Assembly: GCF_900639875.1 (NCBI RefSeq)
Contig: NZ_CAAAIA010000004.1
Location: forward strand, 152,400 to 216,399
Reading direction: 5' to 3'
DNA: 64,000 bases
Source of the DNA: Legionella impletisoli
GTDB lineage: Bacteria > Pseudomonadota > Gammaproteobacteria > Legionellales > Legionellaceae
A program made the position numbers and the translations under genes. The first letter of the stretch is position 1; each line of letters begins with the position of its first letter. Positions 17,872-27,190 of the stretch are shown piece by piece. The notes below the pieces were generated by a model. That model ran no database searches, was not told the DNA's origin, and worked only from the letters and a program-made list of their open reading frames with translations.

Positions 17872-20800
17872 GATTCATGTTCCAAAATGAGCCATGCCGC
17901 TCGGGTTTCAATGTATTCATTCACTACGCGACGAGGCAATATGTTTGCATTAATTCGAATAGACAAACTCGGATCGGGGGCCGCTAAATGAGCGATTATT
18001 CGTAAGCGATGCTTATCATCAAAAACGAGAAGGTACGGTTGTGTGCTATTTGCATCGATTAAACGCTTAAATTGAAATTCAGGCCAGGATTTAACCATGG
18101 ATTGCAAAATTAAAATATCTTGTAGAGTCATGTAGCGCTTAATCTCTTCTTTTAAAGTCTCAGGGACTTCATCTGAATTACCGCGTTTTACCGAGTTCAA
18201 ATAAGAATAGAGTGCAGCATTTACAGTTGGGATATTAGCTGCTTTAAACTTTGCTTCATGAAAGAGATTATCTTCAGGGGTTCGAAAATGCGTTTTAACA
18301 ATAGGCGACAACCAGACTATGGCTAATTGCTTGTTTTTCAATTGTTCAAAATAGCGCGTAATATACGACCCACTTGCCTCGTAACCTGCGGTTCCCTTAG
18401 AACCACCCACCATTTTTAGAGTTAATCCCATTTGCTTGATGGCCCGAATTAGTTGCTTATCAAAGGTTGAAAATTGTTCAGGACGTGTGGCGCCATCGTC
18501 AAATGAAAGAAGCACATCTTCTTCAGGTGCAGGGTATTTGGGATGAAAACCAAAAGCACGACTTTGAATCAGCATATAAGGTTTATCCCCAGTCTCTCGC
18601 AAGAATGTTTGAGTGATCTGATTTATAAAATTTTGGCGATTCACGTATCGTAACAGATCCGAGCTTTTGTCAAGATTGGTGTAAGGATGAGCTCCAGCAT
18701 ACAATAAGACTCTGGCATTTAATAATTCAAAGAGTGCTACACCATATTCAAAACTATTGATTTCAAAAAGGGGACGCGGTATTTGTACGAGATAGGGGTT
18801 ATAATGATTCAAACGAATGATAAATGAACCACCATAATGTCTTTCTTTTGAATTTGGTATTTCGCGGATAAGTAAATAATGTTCGTCTACTTCTTTATGA
18901 TGGTAATGGGTTATTTGATAACCCATGGCATAGGCATGAGCGTTGATAATCTTTAATTTGTCCAAAATGGGTTGAGTCCATGCCCATGGCTTATGCGATG
19001 AAAGTGCTTGCAAAGGAGATACTACTTCTTCATCAAAATATAATAATTCAGAAAGACTTGGCGCTTTATATAAGTTAGTCCCTTTATCCGCCAAATGGTT
19101 TTCTTTATGTATTTTTTCTAATAAATAGCCTTCAAGTCGTTGATTAGAAGAAAGCGTTTTTAACGAAAACTTAGGTGAAATGAGCGCGCTTAATAAACGA
19201 TTAGCTCTGTTTGCGGGAAAGACAATTTCTGCGAATCCTTGTGTGGTTTCATCCCATTGCAAGTTCGCTTCGTTACTTTTTTCCCATTCAATCTCCATGG
19301 AGCCTGCCAATTGTTTTAGTATTCTTAAATTTAAAAGAGAGGGCAACGTGTCTTTGATGAATATGTGGATTTGAGCTTGTTGGTTATTTTGAGCTCGAAT
19401 TTGAATCACGTTTTCATGAGCGGCTACTTTATGAAATGCTTGATATAGCGTTAATGGATTGGCTAAAACATCCGCATTGGGGCTGGCATTCTTGGTCATA
19501 GGCCTTCCAGATACCGCAAATGATTTGGCATTGAAAAGCGCATAGAGTTCTGCACCCAAATCATAGGTATTTTCTTCACTTAAAGGTCTCGGAACTTCAA
19601 TTAGCCCATAACTTGGAGCCTGAGTGTCGATAACATAAAGACCCCATCCATTCATGGGAGGGATTTCTTCTAATAAAAAATAACGATTTTCTATGCGATT
19701 GAGTTGATAATGAATTTGGCTTAATTGTTTTTGAGCCTGTTTCAGGATCGGGCTATCTTCAGTCGACTTTAACGAGAGAAGCGTCTTAACCGCTTCAGTA
19801 AAGAGTCTTCTTTCTTGTAATGTGGGCTGTTTAAACGTTCCCATTAATTTATTCTGGTACAACTGAACTTTTGCAGTTCTCAAGGCTTCTTCTAACGAAG
19901 CTTTTTGGGGCAACGTAAGAATGTTAGGGGCAGCAAAATCAAGTGCTTCTGCTTTAGTCGTAAATTGTGGTATGAAGGTTAAACTGTAGCCAATGATACT
20001 GGCGATGAATATTGAAATAATGGAGGTTTGTAAGGTACTTAGCGTCAAATGCGCCATCATGTGCTTATCGTACATTTTGATGGCAATTAATGTAGATAGC
20101 AAATAGCCAAATCCATAAAAATCCGTAATCTGAATCGTTGGGAAAAAATAGAACGATAAGTAACCGAGAACCATCTTATATGCAAAACTGACATTAAAAA
20201 ATAATAATAATTTATAAGCGCCTTCAATGTTTTTATGCCGGAATAATCGTGACTCTAGTAGGGCAGACGAAAGACCCAATATAATAAATGCTTCAACAAA
20301 AGAAGAGACGATTTTAATAGGTTGGTACCACTGCAAAGCCAACAAGGCTGGAATTAAAATGCCATTATATTCCCATCCATAGCGAAGATTTAATCTCGAG
20401 GCAATAAGAGCTGTGACGATTAAGATAATATAGGATTTTGGGCTTGCCAGCATGGACATAGCAATATTGGCGTACATGTATTGCAAATTGCTGACATCAA
20501 AGTTGGTCCAATCAATGAGAATATAGCGAACAAGACAATAAGTTACTCCAAGCGTAATCAAAAGCTGAAGTAAGCCACGAGTTAACCCAGCCTTCCAGAA
20601 TTGGTTACTGATCAAAGCAACAATAATTAAACCAAAACTTTGCAAACTTTCACGATAATCAAGTTGCATCCCAAAATAAAGATTGATGTAGCGTGCTATT
20701 TCTGGCAAAACCAAGCCATCCATCGCAACGCGTACCAAAACACTGGCAAGAAATAATGCAAAAAAACGATCACGGCCAAATAAGTAATTAAAATAATAGG

Positions 20801-21047
20801 TTCTAGTGAAATAGTGAGAATACATCCATACAAACCCGTAAGTTAGGATGGCTTCTAGGAAAATCACGAATACCGATAAGGGTTTAATAATCAAAAGCGG
20901 GACTAAGTATCCTGGAATGACAAATCCAGACAACAACCATCCTAATCGTAGATTAAAAAACGCAATCACAAACACCCCAATCCAAACTGTGGTAATCACA
21001 GAACTGGATAGCGCATAAGGAAAAAGTTGTAATGGAAAAATATTCAT
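17868..21047 (-). CDS. capC: Giant CapC/PgsC-like membrane protein with duplicated core and hydrolase-like C-terminus
   Basis: CapC/PgsC is the small membrane partner of CapB in poly-gamma-glutamate synthesis, usually about 150 residues. Here residues 1 to about 370 contain about ten hydrophobic helices in which the PgsC signature occurs twice: LRLGWLLSGFVIPGYLVP (about 32) and LRYGWEYNGILIPALLAL (about 222), each followed by a helix pair. Residues about 450-570 and 720-960 hold two related soluble domains (IEVPRPLSEENTYDLGAELY and VQIPRPLFEINSFEYGVALF), both resembling the small hydrolase-like protein of the operon but without its His/Asp residues. The start at 21047 has AGG six bases upstream, 42 bases after the sensor gene. 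At 1059 residues it is about seven times the family length. Confidence 0.8.
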   Translation of the reverse strand: MNIFPLQLFPYALSSSVITTVWIGVFVIAFFNLRLGWLLSGFVIPGYLVPLLIIKPLSVFVIFLEAILTYGFVWMYSHYFTRTYYFNYLFGRDRFFALFLASVLVRVAMDGLVLPEIARYINLYFGMQLDYRESLQSFGLIIVALISNQFWKAGLTRGLLQLLITLGVTYCLVRYILIDWTNFDVSNLQYMYANIAMSMLASPKSYIILIVTALIASRLNLRYGWEYNGILIPALLALQWYQPIKIVSSFVEAFIILGLSSALLESRLFRHKNIEGAYKLLLFFNVSFAYKMVLGYLSFYFFPTIQITDFYGFGYLLSTLIAIKMYDKHMMAHLTLSTLQTSIISIFIASIIGYSLTFIPQFTTKAEALDFAAPNILTLPQKASLEEALRTAKVQLYQNKLMGTFKQPTLQERRLFTEAVKTLLSLKSTEDSPILKQAQKQLSQIHYQLNRIENRYFLLEEIPPMNGWGLYVIDTQAPSYGLIEVPRPLSEENTYDLGAELYALFNAKSFAVSGRPMTKNASPNADVLANPLTLYQAFHKVAAHENVIQIRAQNNQQAQIHIFIKDTLPSLLNLRILKQLAGSMEIEWEKSNEANLQWDETTQGFAEIVFPANRANRLLSALISPKFSLKTLSSNQRLEGYLLEKIHKENHLADKGTNLYKAPSLSELLYFDEEVVSPLQALSSHKPWAWTQPILDKLKIINAHAYAMGYQITHYHHKEVDEHYLLIREIPNSKERHYGGSFIIRLNHYNPYLVQIPRPLFEINSFEYGVALFELLNARVLLYAGAHPYTNLDKSSDLLRYVNRQNFINQITQTFLRETGDKPYMLIQSRAFGFHPKYPAPEEDVLLSFDDGATRPEQFSTFDKQLIRAIKQMGLTLKMVGGSKGTAGYEASGSYITRYFEQLKNKQLAIVWLSPIVKTHFRTPEDNLFHEAKFKAANIPTVNAALYSYLNSVKRGNSDEVPETLKEEIKRYMTLQDILILQSMVKSWPEFQFKRLIDANSTQPYLLVFDDKHRLRIIAHLAAPDPSLSIRINANILPRRVVNEYIETRAAWLILEHES

Positions 21048-21089
21048 TTTAACCTAAGGGTTCATTCAGATAGTACAAGCCATACCTAA

Positions 21090-23129
21090 TTAAGGCTTAT
21101 CTTCGATATTAATCAACTCGCATAAAAAACCTCGTCTTTCAAGTTCAAGCATTCCCTCGGCATGCATTTTATAGGGTTCAATGTCTGCATTGGGTACCGA
21201 AAGACGTAATTGGAAACGTTGTTCGTAATGGTTTGGCAGTTGAATCTCAAAATTTTTTTCAGTACCTTTTACAATGAGTTCTTGCAGAACTTCACGTGCC
21301 TTATCTAGATTCAGTTCGGTAATGCTTTCCAACAAATCCAGAGCAGATATTTCTTCGATGGGTATTTCAGCGCGCTTAAAAATTTGTTCAATCCGTTTAT
21401 TTGCCAGTAATTTCCTTCCAAAGAGATCAAAATAAATGCAGCCCGTGCTCTGAGCATTTAAAAAATCTTGGGTAATGGTTAAACGTCGCTCCAATTGCTC
21501 AAGTAATAATTTCATTTTTTCAGCCACGCTATAATGACGCTCCAGGTTTAAAAAGCGAAGTATTATATTTTCTTTATATTGTTCTTCTTGAAGCCATTGT
21601 TCTCGAAGGTGTAAAAAAAATGCAATTTGATGACCTAGTTGATTAATATAAATTTTTTTATCGCGGCTTAATTTTTGTTCTTTTTCTATGCAAAACGCCC
21701 AAAATCCTAAAACCTCATTCATATGAATTAACGGAAATAAAAATTGATTTTTGCCATCACCACAGCGAATGAACGCTTCCACTTGTATTAATTTCTGTGT
21801 TTCAATTGCGGTTTTATAGGGCTCACGATGATAATCTCGCCGCCGTTCATTGATGTGACTTAGGCTACAATTTAAGGCGCTTACTTCTTTGAGTCGGTGG
21901 GAGTTTGGAATGCACTCAAGAAAGATAGCACAGCTTAATTCAAGCGTTTGGTTGAGCATCACAATAACGTTTGACCAGTATTGATCGGATGCATACAGTT
22001 TGCTGTACAGAGGTTTATCTTGAATTTTGCTTGATAACTCAAACAATGCTCTTAAAGATTTTTTCTCTTCATCAATTAATCGATAGCGTGTTAAGACCAC
22101 ATAAAGGGCGATATGAATGAGCCATAACCCAACGAGTGGGATCCACAACTTAAACCAGGCAAGAATTGCCCAGGCTAGTAGAAAATCTAGGATAAGTAGA
22201 CTGAATAATAATATCGTTGTGGTTTGCCTGTACGTGTTATTCAACATCAATAAACTGACCATGCTGACTAGCACGAGAAGTAGAAAGCTAAAAAGAGACC
22301 CCATCCATCGAATGGTTTGTTGCGACAAAAGAGTCTGTAGGGCATAGGCATGAAATTGAGGTTCTGAAAGAGTTTGACCGTTTCGAATCAGTGGGGTAGT
22401 TAAATCATTTGAGCGTTGCGAAGCAACTCCAATGATTACCGCGCGATTTTTTATCATTTCAGACACGAGATCACCTTGAAATGCTTGAAAGAGCGTTAGA
22501 AAAGGAAGCGTGGCTGATCCGGATAAAAAATCAACATAATATCGTTTCGCTTTAGGTAGTTTGGTGCAAAGCCCCAATTGTTCTGCCACACGGACTTCAA
22601 CGGCGGGTAGAGATTGATTGTTTAAAGAATAAACCGTGCGTTGAAATCGGTAAACACCGTATTGGTTTTCTGGAAGAGCCTTAACACCAAAAGGAAGATT
22701 AAACGCTTTAGCACTTTCTGGCCATGGCTCAAGCACAGAGCCTTGAGTATCTGATAAAATTCGGCGACCAAATACGACATTTTTATATTGTTTGGCTTTT
22801 GAATAAAACAAGGTGCTGGCTTGGGTAGGAAAAAATAAAAAAACCACCTGACTTGGTTTATATTGTTCAATACCCTCCAAAAACTGTATCCAGGACGCCT
22901 CACTAATTGCATGAACTCCTTGATTGGCTTGAATTAATAAGACATTAGAGTTACTCTCACTTTGAAAGTTCGGGGTTGAAACGAGCATATAGTCATAGAC
23001 GTACCCTTCCACCAATTTAAAGACGTTTAACAAACTAATACCCCAGACTAAGCTGGCTACCAGAACACTAAACAGCAGGGCAGGAGGAAGATTCGTTTTA
23101 AAATCAGACCATTTCCTTTGTTTAATCAC
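21090..23129 (-). CDS. CHASE2-GAF-PAS membrane sensor without output domain
   Basis: About 679 residues. An N-terminal membrane helix (LLFSVLVASLVWGISLL) is followed by a CHASE2-type periplasmic domain (YDYMLVSTPNF near 50, VLLIQANQGVHAISEASW, AVIIGVASQRSNDLTTPL, HAYALQTLLSQ), three closely spaced membrane helices (about 280-355), a GAF-like domain (about 370-500), a coiled-coil linker and a PAS-like domain (about 560-660). CHASE2 proteins usually end in a kinase, adenylate cyclase or GGDEF domain; none is present. As first gene of the Cap-like operon it may sense envelope state and act by direct contact. I prefer the GTG at 23129, six bases after AAGGA, over a TTG at 23135 that overlaps the ribosome-binding site. 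Confidence 0.8.
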   Translation of the reverse strand: MIKQRKWSDFKTNLPPALLFSVLVASLVWGISLLNVFKLVEGYVYDYMLVSTPNFQSESNSNVLLIQANQGVHAISEASWIQFLEGIEQYKPSQVVFLFFPTQASTLFYSKAKQYKNVVFGRRILSDTQGSVLEPWPESAKAFNLPFGVKALPENQYGVYRFQRTVYSLNNQSLPAVEVRVAEQLGLCTKLPKAKRYYVDFLSGSATLPFLTLFQAFQGDLVSEMIKNRAVIIGVASQRSNDLTTPLIRNGQTLSEPQFHAYALQTLLSQQTIRWMGSLFSFLLLVLVSMVSLLMLNNTYRQTTTILLFSLLILDFLLAWAILAWFKLWIPLVGLWLIHIALYVVLTRYRLIDEEKKSLRALFELSSKIQDKPLYSKLYASDQYWSNVIVMLNQTLELSCAIFLECIPNSHRLKEVSALNCSLSHINERRRDYHREPYKTAIETQKLIQVEAFIRCGDGKNQFLFPLIHMNEVLGFWAFCIEKEQKLSRDKKIYINQLGHQIAFFLHLREQWLQEEQYKENIILRFLNLERHYSVAEKMKLLLEQLERRLTITQDFLNAQSTGCIYFDLFGRKLLANKRIEQIFKRAEIPIEEISALDLLESITELNLDKAREVLQELIVKGTEKNFEIQLPNHYEQRFQLRLSVPNADIEPYKMHAEGMLELERRGFLCELINIEDKP

Positions 23130-23203
23130 ACCCAATCCTTGGTTCGTTTGATGTTAAAATACGCGGATCATCCAATATTAACGTTTTTTTATAGGAATAA
23201 GCT

Positions 23204-23316
23204 ATATACCCGTAATCTTTCAAAATGCGAGTTTTATACTTTTCCTTTTTTAAAATTGAGCAGGAAGAAAAATAAATGCGTTTAAAATCTCGCATTTTGA
23301 AAGATTACGGGTATAT
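23204..23316. repeat. MITE-like element with 28-bp perfect terminal inverted repeats
   Basis: Bases 23204-23231 are the exact reverse complement of 23289-23316 (arms start ATATACCCGTAATC and end CAAAATGCGAG), separated by 57 bases without coding capacity. The outermost bases are TATA on both sides, compatible with a TA target duplication as in Tc/mariner-type MITEs. It lies between the EEP-family gene and the Cap-like operon and could form a strong hairpin in any transcript that crosses it. Confidence 0.75.
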
Positions 23317-23344
23317 CATTTAAGGCAAGATCACGAGCGAAACC

Positions 23345-24319
23345 TTAACGCTTTTGTGACATTTGAATATAAATAGGGAAGTGATCAGATCCTATGGTTT
23401 TAAGGCGTTTTAAAGCTTTGCATCGGAAATGAGCGGAATTAAATATATGATCTAAAGGAAAACGAAGAAAAAAATACTTGGCATTAAATGAGTTAAACAT
23501 TCCTCGCCCTTGCCTTGGATCAAGAAGTCGACTGGTGGCTTGGAATTCACAGGTTGTTTTGGACCAAGCGACGTCATTTAAGTCACCTAAAACAATGGTT
23601 GGCTCATTCGTTTTAGCCACCATCTCAGCAACTTTTAATAATTCAACATCACGCTCCACACTATCATTGTTTCCATCTGCGGCAGGTGGCGTAGGGGGGA
23701 TAGGATGCAAGCATATTAATTTGAAGTTTTGCTCTTTAGCTGGTTTAACGTAGGTATGAATAGATGGAACTTCAGAGGTGATTAAAAATTTAATTTCAGG
23801 GTTTACTAACTCGAATCGCGATAAAAGCAGCATCCCATAAGTATTTTCTAAGGGATGAGAGACTTGATAAGGATAATTGCTTATGACTTCGTCTAATTGT
23901 GAGACCCACCATTGGTCGACTTCTAGTAATAAAACAAGGTCTGGCTTATATGTTTTAATCATAGAAATGCATTTTTCAACCTGTTTGTTGCATTTTTGAA
24001 CATTTGCGGTAATCAAGGAAAGACTTTCTTCGTGAGCGTTACTGTCTTTTACTTGTTTTGAATAGAAAACCGTGTAAGGAAGAATTTTATAGCCTTGGTA
24101 CAAAGCAACTAGGATGAGCAAACTAAATATAATATATATGGTCCAATGATTTAATGAATCAGTAATAAGAAAGAGCATCAGCGTTACAATTGAAACCAGG
24201 AAAATCTGTAACCTCGGAAAATCAAAATTTCGTACCCACCATTTTTTTGAGTTATGAAAAGGCAATAACGTGCTAATAATCAGAAGAAGGCTAAACATAG
24301 ATAAAATAGAGCTCCACAT
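23345..24319 (-). CDS. Membrane-anchored endonuclease/exonuclease/phosphatase (EEP) family protein
   Basis: About 324 residues: three N-terminal membrane helices (about 1-100), then an EEP hydrolase domain. Visible motifs: LSLITANVQ (first metal-site Asn), LLLEVDQWW with the catalytic Glu, LGDLNDVAWS with the Asp/Asn pair, FPLDHIF and GSDHFPIYIQ with the terminal catalytic His. Family members cleave phosphodiesters in nucleic acids, phospholipids or sphingomyelin; the substrate is unknown here. The ATG at 24319 has AGAGG six bases upstream and lies two bases after the stop of the interrupted hydrolase gene, so it was probably co-transcribed with that gene before the IS insertion. Confidence 0.85.
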   Translation of the reverse strand: MWSSILSMFSLLLIISTLLPFHNSKKWWVRNFDFPRLQIFLVSIVTLMLFLITDSLNHWTIYIIFSLLILVALYQGYKILPYTVFYSKQVKDSNAHEESLSLITANVQKCNKQVEKCISMIKTYKPDLVLLLEVDQWWVSQLDEVISNYPYQVSHPLENTYGMLLLSRFELVNPEIKFLITSEVPSIHTYVKPAKEQNFKLICLHPIPPTPPAADGNNDSVERDVELLKVAEMVAKTNEPTIVLGDLNDVAWSKTTCEFQATSRLLDPRQGRGMFNSFNAKYFFLRFPLDHIFNSAHFRCKALKRLKTIGSDHFPIYIQMSQKR

Positions 24320-24585
24320 AACTACCTCTGGGTTATGGGTAAATAGTTTAAAAACCAATTTTTGGTTCGTTTGGCTACTTCATCTAACGCTCCAGGTTCT
24401 TCAAATAAGTGCGTTGCACCAGGAATAATTTCAAGTTTATTTTCACAATGCATCTGACTTATGGCTTGTTTATTTAGATCGATCACGACATCATCAAGTC
24501 CACCCACAATTAAAAGCGTTGGTGTTTCAACTTGTGCTAAATACTCCCCTGCGAGATCAGGCCTTCCTCCCCGCGATACAACCGC

Positions 24586-24591
24586 TTTGAC
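24586..24591. repeat. Left copy of the IS21 target-site duplication (TTTGAC)
   Basis: TTTGAC directly precedes the left end of the element and recurs at 27240-27245 directly after its right end. Both copies lie in the split hydrolase gene. Confidence 0.95.
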
Positions 24592-24597
24592 TGTCAA

Positions 24598-24740
24598 TCA
24601 TCACCAATATAGAGCCATTCCATCATCACCTAATAGAGCCATCTGATCATCACTTAATGGAGCCAGTTTGATCATCACCTAATGGAGCCATTTCGTCATC
24701 ACTTAATGGAGCCATTTGATCATCACCCAATGGAGCTACC
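24598..24740 (+). repeat. Six 24-25-bp direct repeats at the left end of the IS21 element
   Basis: The unit TCATCACCTAATGGAGCCA, with small variations, starts at 24598, 24623, 24647, 24672, 24696 and 24720. The period of 24-25 bases is about two helical turns, so all copies face the same side of the DNA. Such end repeats are known transposase-binding sites in IS21-type elements; six copies is a large array. Confidence 0.9.
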
Positions 24741-24808
24741 CTAAATACTCAAATTGAATTTAGTTTTGTACTCTGATGTCAGCAATGAAGGCAATCAGGG
24801 AGCAAAGC

Positions 24809-26353
24809 ATGAGCAATAGGAGTATTCCAATGTATGAATATCGTCAGGTTATTCAAAGTATTCGTTTAGGTGAGTCGTGTCGCTCAATAGCCAAGCATGG
24901 CTTAGTTGGGCGCCATAAAGCAGAGCAAATTAAAAAGGTAGCCAAGGAGCAAGGCTGGCTGATAGCTGATTCTAAATTGCCTGAAGAGCCTGTTTTAGCG
25001 GAGTTTTTTAAAAACTCATCCACCAAAGAGCCAAGCTCACCGGTACGAGCATACGAACAGGAAATTCGTACCTGGACAGAGCAAGGCATTCAGGCCACCA
25101 CCATGCTTTTAACTTTGCAGCGCAAGTATAACTTTACGGGGTCGTATAACTGTGTGCAGCGACTGGTAAAGAAAATAAAAGAAGAAACTCCCGTATCTAT
25201 CACGACAGTTCTGGACTTTGTTCCTGGAGAGTGTGCTCAAGTTGACTTTGGTCAAGGGCCAGAGATTGTTGATGCTATAACCGGTGAGAAGAGCAAAACA
25301 TGGTTTTTCGTAATGGTGCTTTGTTGGAGTCGACATCAGTATGTTGAGTTAGTCACAAACCAAACCGTTGAGACCTGGGTTGGTTGTCATCGTCGTGCTT
25401 TTGAATTCTTTGGTGGTGTTCCTAAAAAGATAATCATCGATAATCCTAAATGTGCCATCACCAAGGCATGCTACCATAACCCAGAAGTACAAAGGTCTTA
25501 TGCCAGTTGCGCCGATGACTATGGCTTTATCATATCACCATGTCCCCCAAGAGATCCTCAGAAAAAAGGACGAGTTGAAGCTGGGGTGAAGTACGTTAAA
25601 AAAAACTTCATGCCACTGCGCGAGTTTCGCAGCCTGCACCAGGCCAATGAGCAATTGACTGAGTGGGTTCTTGAAACAGCAGGGAATCGTAAACATGGAA
25701 GCACTTACCAAAAACCTCTTACCCAATTTACAGAACTAGAAAAACACGCGCTTAACTCACTGCCTGCACAACCATTTGAGTTATCTGTATGGAAACAAGT
25801 AAAAGTCCATGGGGACTGCCATGTTCAATATGAAAAGTGTCGTTACTCTGTTCCTTATAAATATGTTCGACAGGCATTGTGGTTAAGGGCTTGTGAAACA
25901 AGTATTCGCTTATATCAAGAGCACGAATTGGTCGCCATTCATCCAAGACTCAATAAAGCGGGAACTCGCCATACGCTTGATGAACATATTCCACCAAATG
26001 CATTGGCTTATAAAATGCAGGATACTCAATGGTGTTTAAGCAAGGCAAAAAAAATAGGTACGAGCTGTACCCTAATAATAGAAACGTTGTTGGCCAACAA
26101 AGTGTGTGAACATCTGCGCTCTGCTCAAGGGATCTTAGGGTTAACTCGGCAGTATGGCGATGCACGCTTAGAAGCAGCCTGCCAGCGGGCACTTGAATTT
26201 GACACGATCAATTATCACTCCATTAAAAATATTCTAAAAGCTGGTCTTGAATATGAGCAACTTCCAAGCGAAGTCGCTTTTGACAAGCTTGCGGCCACCT
26301 ATACTGGAGGTGGTCGTTTCGGTCGTAATACACAACATATCATTCAACAATAA
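24809..26353 (+). CDS. istA: IS21-family transposase IstA
   Basis: DDE-type transposase of about 514 residues. The N-terminus carries a helix-turn-helix region (YRQVIQSIRLGESCRSIAKH, then GRHKAEQIKKVA). The catalytic core shows GECAQVDFGQGP with the first Asp, KKIIIDNPKCAI with the second Asp and RDPQKKGRVEAGVKYVKK with the Glu. I prefer the ATG at 24809, preceded by AGGGAG six bases upstream; an ATG at 24776 in the same frame lacks a ribosome-binding site. istB follows after 12 bases, the normal IS21 arrangement. Confidence 0.95.
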   Translation: MSNRSIPMYEYRQVIQSIRLGESCRSIAKHGLVGRHKAEQIKKVAKEQGWLIADSKLPEEPVLAEFFKNSSTKEPSSPVRAYEQEIRTWTEQGIQATTMLLTLQRKYNFTGSYNCVQRLVKKIKEETPVSITTVLDFVPGECAQVDFGQGPEIVDAITGEKSKTWFFVMVLCWSRHQYVELVTNQTVETWVGCHRRAFEFFGGVPKKIIIDNPKCAITKACYHNPEVQRSYASCADDYGFIISPCPPRDPQKKGRVEAGVKYVKKNFMPLREFRSLHQANEQLTEWVLETAGNRKHGSTYQKPLTQFTELEKHALNSLPAQPFELSVWKQVKVHGDCHVQYEKCRYSVPYKYVRQALWLRACETSIRLYQEHELVAIHPRLNKAGTRHTLDEHIPPNALAYKMQDTQWCLSKAKKIGTSCTLIIETLLANKVCEHLRSAQGILGLTRQYGDARLEAACQRALEFDTINYHSIKNILKAGLEYEQLPSEVAFDKLAATYTGGGRFGRNTQHIIQQ

Positions 26354-26365
26354 ATAGGAGAAAAC

Positions 26366-27121
26366 ATGAGTAATCATCCAATGCCAGATATTGAGCCATT
26401 GTTAAAAAACCTTAGGCTTTCTGGCATCAGTGAAAGCCTGGCACAGCGTAATAAAGAAGCCATTGAAAGCAAAATGAGTTACGCCGAGTTCTTAGCGTTA
26501 CTGTTACAAGATGAAGTTCAGCGACGTGAAATGAAAAAGTTTTCGGCTCGCTTTAAGAGGGCTAGAATCAATATGAATAAAACGATCGAGCAGTTTGACT
26601 TTGGTTTTAATCCCAACATAGATCAGAAAAAAGTCAAAGACATCGCTAGCTGTCGCTTTATTCATGAAAAAGTACCAGTTCTTATTGTTGGACCCTGCGG
26701 CACAGGCAAAAGTCACTTAGCACAAGGCATTGCTCACTGCGCAATAAGGAATGGCATTGATGTGCTATTTTTTACTCAGACTCAACTACTAAAAACCCTT
26801 CAAGCTGCTCGTGCGATTGGAGAGTATGATAAGAAATTCAAGCAACTGGTGAATGTACCTTTGCTAATCATTGATGACTTCGGTCTTAAGCCTTTTAGGA
26901 CACCACAAGATGAAGACTTTCACGATTTGGTTGCTGAGAGATATGAAAATGCCTCCACTATAATAACTAGCAATCTTGAGTTCTCTGAGTGGGGCGATGC
27001 ATTTCCAAATAAAATTCTTGGAGCAGCAACTATAGATCGTCTCGCGCATGGGGCCTATAAAATTGCTTTTGATGGACCTAGTTATCGAACAATGAATGGA
27101 GGAAAAAATGATAAAAAATAA
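26366..27121 (+). CDS. istB: IS21-family helper ATPase IstB
   Basis: 251-residue AAA+ ATPase that assists IstA in target selection. Walker A is VGPCGTGKSHLAQG (about 110) and Walker B is PLLIIDDFGLKPF (about 168); the C-terminal ITSNLEFSEWGDAF segment carries the sensor region. An AGGAG precedes the ATG. Length and motifs are complete, so the helper looks functional. Confidence 0.95.
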   Translation: MSNHPMPDIEPLLKNLRLSGISESLAQRNKEAIESKMSYAEFLALLLQDEVQRREMKKFSARFKRARINMNKTIEQFDFGFNPNIDQKKVKDIASCRFIHEKVPVLIVGPCGTGKSHLAQGIAHCAIRNGIDVLFFTQTQLLKTLQAARAIGEYDKKFKQLVNVPLLIIDDFGLKPFRTPQDEDFHDLVAERYENASTIITSNLEFSEWGDAFPNKILGAATIDRLAHGAYKIAFDGPSYRTMNGGKNDKK

Positions 27122-27190
27122 CGGTTTGATTTTGATAAAAAACACCGTTTTATGATACCTTAATTTACGTGTATTTGGGGTGGTTTATAC

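Noticed and set aside
24598..24740. Evenly spaced direct repeats as a CRISPR array
   Set aside because: There are no unique spacers: the repeats follow one another head to tail and lie inside an IS21 end.
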